From assembly GCA_946184715.1 (NCBI GenBank), contig CAMHGU010000135.1, positions 1 through 6,240 of the forward strand: a DNA stretch of 6,240 bases. The letters are read 5' to 3'. Every line of letters begins with the position of its first letter. Positions within the stretch are counted from its first letter, which is position 1. Source of the stretch: an uncultured bacterium. Its GTDB lineage: Bacteria > Bacteroidota > Bacteroidia > Bacteroidales > Muribaculaceae. The notes beneath the pieces were generated by a model, which saw only the letters and a program-made list of their open reading frames with translations, was not told the DNA's origin and did not search any database. The translations under genes and the position numbers were made by a program. Shown here piece after piece: positions 6,180-6,240 of this stretch.

Positions 6180-6240
6180 CGGGGCGTAGCGCAGTCCGGT
6201 TAGCGCACCTGCTTTGGGAGCAGGGGGTCGAAGGTTCGAA
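6180..6240 (+). tRNA. tRNA-Pro (anticodon TGG), 3' end cut off by window
   Basis: The 5' acceptor strand CGGGGCG begins at 6180 and is followed by TA, a D-arm with GCGC (6189-6192) pairing GCGC (6203-6206), and the anticodon stem CCTGC (6208-6212) with GCAGG (6220-6224). The 7-nt loop TTTGGGA places anticodon TGG at 6215-6217. A 5-nt variable loop (6225-6229) precedes the T-stem GAAGG (6230-6234), and TTCGAA reaches the window edge. The initial C and TGG anticodon match bacterial proline tRNAs. The 3' half of the T-arm, the acceptor strand (expected CGCCCCG) and any encoded CCA lie outside. Confidence 0.95.

Overview
The window looks like a GC-rich member of the Bacteroidales, with Muribaculaceae as the best guess and Alistipes-like lineages possible. 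The evidence is TAnnTTTG-type promoter boxes, gene starts without Shine-Dalgarno sequences, and a Bacteroidetes-type putative porin. The lineage is an inference from these traits; no 16S or other marker gene is present.

Layout. Bases 1-151 are an AT-rich non-coding block that forms an imperfect inverted repeat, with a small GC-rich hairpin at each outer end. A G-rich stretch and a TAnnTTTG box follow, the box ending five bases before a start codon. Four same-strand genes come next, tightly packed: an outer-membrane putative porin (210-2183), a membrane-anchored substrate-binding-domain protein (2193-3005), an MgtC/SapB-family membrane protein (3029-3763) and a large CPA2-type cation:proton antiporter with two C-terminal TrkA-C/RCK-C domains (3760-6024). 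Gaps are 9 bp, 23 bp and a 4-bp ATGA overlap, so one transcript is likely. After it lie a short spacer with a 24-bp perfect direct repeat, a good -33/-7 promoter, and a tRNA-Pro(TGG) gene cut off by the right edge.

How the genes may work together. The four products would span outer membrane, periplasm and inner membrane. MgtC proteins are linked to low-magnesium and acid stress, and CPA2 antiporters exchange K+ or Na+ for protons, often under RCK-domain ligand control. The cluster could therefore be an envelope ion/pH-homeostasis unit, with the porin for small-solute passage and the binding protein as solute sensor or scavenger. This joint role is inferred from gene order alone.

The least ordinary signal is the 1-151 element. 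Its two arms match at 43 of 53 aligned positions, and its terminal hairpins differ by compensating base pairs, which points to a structure under selection or a mobile palindromic element.
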